Positions 63,074 through 64,000 of a stretch of DNA of 64,000 nt are shown here, in pieces. Source of the stretch: Porphyromonas uenonis DSM 23387 = JCM 13868 (GTDB lineage Bacteria; Bacteroidota; Bacteroidia; Bacteroidales; Porphyromonadaceae); assembly GCF_000482365.1 (NCBI RefSeq), contig NZ_KI535306.1:90045-154044 (forward strand), given 5' to 3'. The first letter of the stretch is position 1, and each line of letters starts with the position of its first letter. Below the pieces are notes generated by a model. The model did no database searches, had not been told where the DNA came from, and worked only from the letters and a program-made list of their open reading frames with translations. The position numbers and the translations under genes were made by a program.

Positions 63074-64000
63074 CGGCGGAAGAGGTGCTTGAAGTTGTCA
63101 TTGTAGAGCTTGGAGAGCCCAGCACGATTGTCTATAGCGTCACCGACGACCATCAGCGTGGTGAGCGTGAGGTGATGCTCGCGAACTATCTGCGCCAGCT
63201 CGGAGAGTTGACCACGGTAGATGCGTTGCTCAGGCCAAGTAAGCTTGTAGCAGACCGCCACGGGCGTCGTGGGCGGATAGTGAACGAGTAGCTCCCGCTG
63301 CACCTCCTCGGCAAGGGTGGCACTGAGGTAGATGCACATCGTGCTTTGCGAGGCTGCGAGCTTGTGCAGTTGCTCTCGCTCGGGCATTGGCGTACGACCG
63401 CCGCCTCGGGTTAGGATGATGGTCTGCACACGCTCAGGGATGGTAAACTGAGACCTGAGCTCTGCGGCGGCTGCTAGGAAGGAAGAGATACCAGGCGTGA
63501 TATGATAACTCATACCGGCCTCGTCAAAGAGTGCCATCTGCTCTTGTATGGCACCAAAGATGGCGGGGTCTCCCGTATGTAGTCGCACGATGAGGGCGTG
63601 CTTGTCGTAAAACTCCTTCATCAAGGCAAACTGCTCCTCGAGATTCATATCGGCGGAGCTTTTCACTGTGGCACCCTCCTTGGCATAGTAGGTTAGCTCA
63701 ATGGGAACTAAGCTACCAGCATAGAGGATCAGGTCGGCTCGCTCGAGGAAGTGCTTGCCACGCACGGAGATTAGCTCTGGGTCGCCCGGGCCCGCCCCAA
63801 CGATCTCTATATGCCCGTGGGGCAACCCTTCGGGAGCTACCGCAAGGCTATAGGTGAAGTCGCTCTGCGGAGTAAGACAACCCTTTTGCTTCTCTATAAT
63901 AAGGAGTCCACCTTGACTGGCTGCGAGTGCGGAGGCTTCGCTGACGCTCGTCGAACCAGTGGCCGTGGCGACACGTTCCGAGGGATTGGGCACCTCGATG
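63070..64000 (-). CDS. CbiG C-terminal domain fused to precorrin-4 C11-methyltransferase (partial)
   Basis: The gene runs off the right edge. At least the last 307 residues are here. The first ~58 visible residues (IEVPNPSERVATATGSTSVSE...GLLIIEKQKG) look like the C-terminal CbiG domain, which helps open the delta-lactone of cobalt-precorrin-5A. The rest (from HGHIEIVGAGPGDPELISVRG) is a CobM/CbiF-type methylase with LHTGDPAIFGAIQEQ, YHITPGISSFLAAAAEL and TRGGGRTPMP. The codon at 63993 is GTG and is probably internal; the frame is open to 64000. Fusion of these two steps is known from other Bacteroidales. Confidence 0.85.
   Translation of the reverse strand, partial: IEVPNPSERVATATGSTSVSEASALAASQGGLLIIEKQKGCLTPQSDFTYSLAVAPEGLPHGHIEIVGAGPGDPELISVRGKHFLERADLILYAGSLVPIELTYYAKEGATVKSSADMNLEEQFALMKEFYDKHALIVRLHTGDPAIFGAIQEQMALFDEAGMSYHITPGISSFLAAAAELRSQFTIPERVQTIILTRGGGRTPMPEREQLHKLAASQSTMCIYLSATLAEEVQRELLVHYPPTTPVAVCYKLTWPEQRIYRGQLSELAQIVREHHLTLTTLMVVGDAIDNRAGLSKLYNDNFKHLFRR

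Noticed and set aside
63070-63993. A complete gene starting at 63993
   Set aside because: The codon is GTG, the frame is open to the window edge, and the visible N-terminal part resembles the inside of CbiG, so the gene is cut by the window end.

Overview
The window looks like chromosomal DNA of a Porphyromonas-type member of the Bacteroidales. The support is: promoter boxes of the TAnnTTTG type instead of a sigma-70 -10 box; several secreted proteins with C-terminal type IX secretion (T9SS) sorting domains; a C10 (streptopain-like) peptidase, a lysyl-endopeptidase-like serine protease and an M13 lipoprotein peptidase; gldE next to ssb; and a fused cobalamin gene. The weak saccharolytic content suggests an asaccharolytic Porphyromonas, but the species is an inference.

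Layout. 0-5.7 kb (minus strand): EEP nuclease/phosphatase, M13 peptidase, nucleotidyltransferase, LuxS, peptidase E. 6.2-15.8 kb (plus): small membrane protein, ssb-gldE-PPTase, cysS, GT2 glycosyltransferase, YfhO membrane protein, TPR/OmpA-like lipoprotein. 16.1-21.2 kb (plus): DUF4846 protein, a four-repeat secreted protein, and two tandem paralogous secreted TPR proteins. 21.5-24.2 kb (minus): hemW and a GHL10-type lipoprotein. 25.4-36.5 kb (minus): four secreted T9SS cargo proteins (serine protease, two leucine-rich-repeat proteins, C10 peptidase). 36.8-45.0 kb (plus): nadE, polyprenyl synthase, cvpA, sufBCD, EamA transporter. 45.3-48.4 kb (minus): tRNA-Leu, a small winged-helix protein, SpoU methyltransferase, SUI1-type factor, TGS-domain nucleoside kinase. 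48.6-50.4 kb (plus): Na/Pi cotransporter. 50.8-58.5 kb (minus): flippase, cdsA, ftsH, decarboxylase beta subunit, lamin-tail/OadG fusion, and an AlkD-like gene broken by an insertion. 58.9-64.0 kb (minus): exported CbiK-like chelatase, TonB-dependent receptor and cobalamin-pathway methyltransferases, the last running off the right edge.

The most unusual content is intergenic. (1) A small mobile palindromic element occurs seven times in three exact sizes (27, 175 and 293 bp), with GAGACTGTTG...CAACAGTCTC ends and, in four copies, a perfect 5-bp target duplication; no transposase is present, so it is non-autonomous. One 293-bp copy sits four codons plus into an alkD-like gene, and one base change in that copy creates a new in-frame ATG. 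(2) Several intergenic regions carry arrays of short palindromic cores (CCACGTGG, CCTAGG, CCTCCGAAG, GAAACTnnAGTTTC) spaced with a strikingly constant pitch of 21-23 bp, although the cores differ between arrays and even inside one array. I recognise no described family for these arrays. All calls come from reading the sequence; no database search was run.
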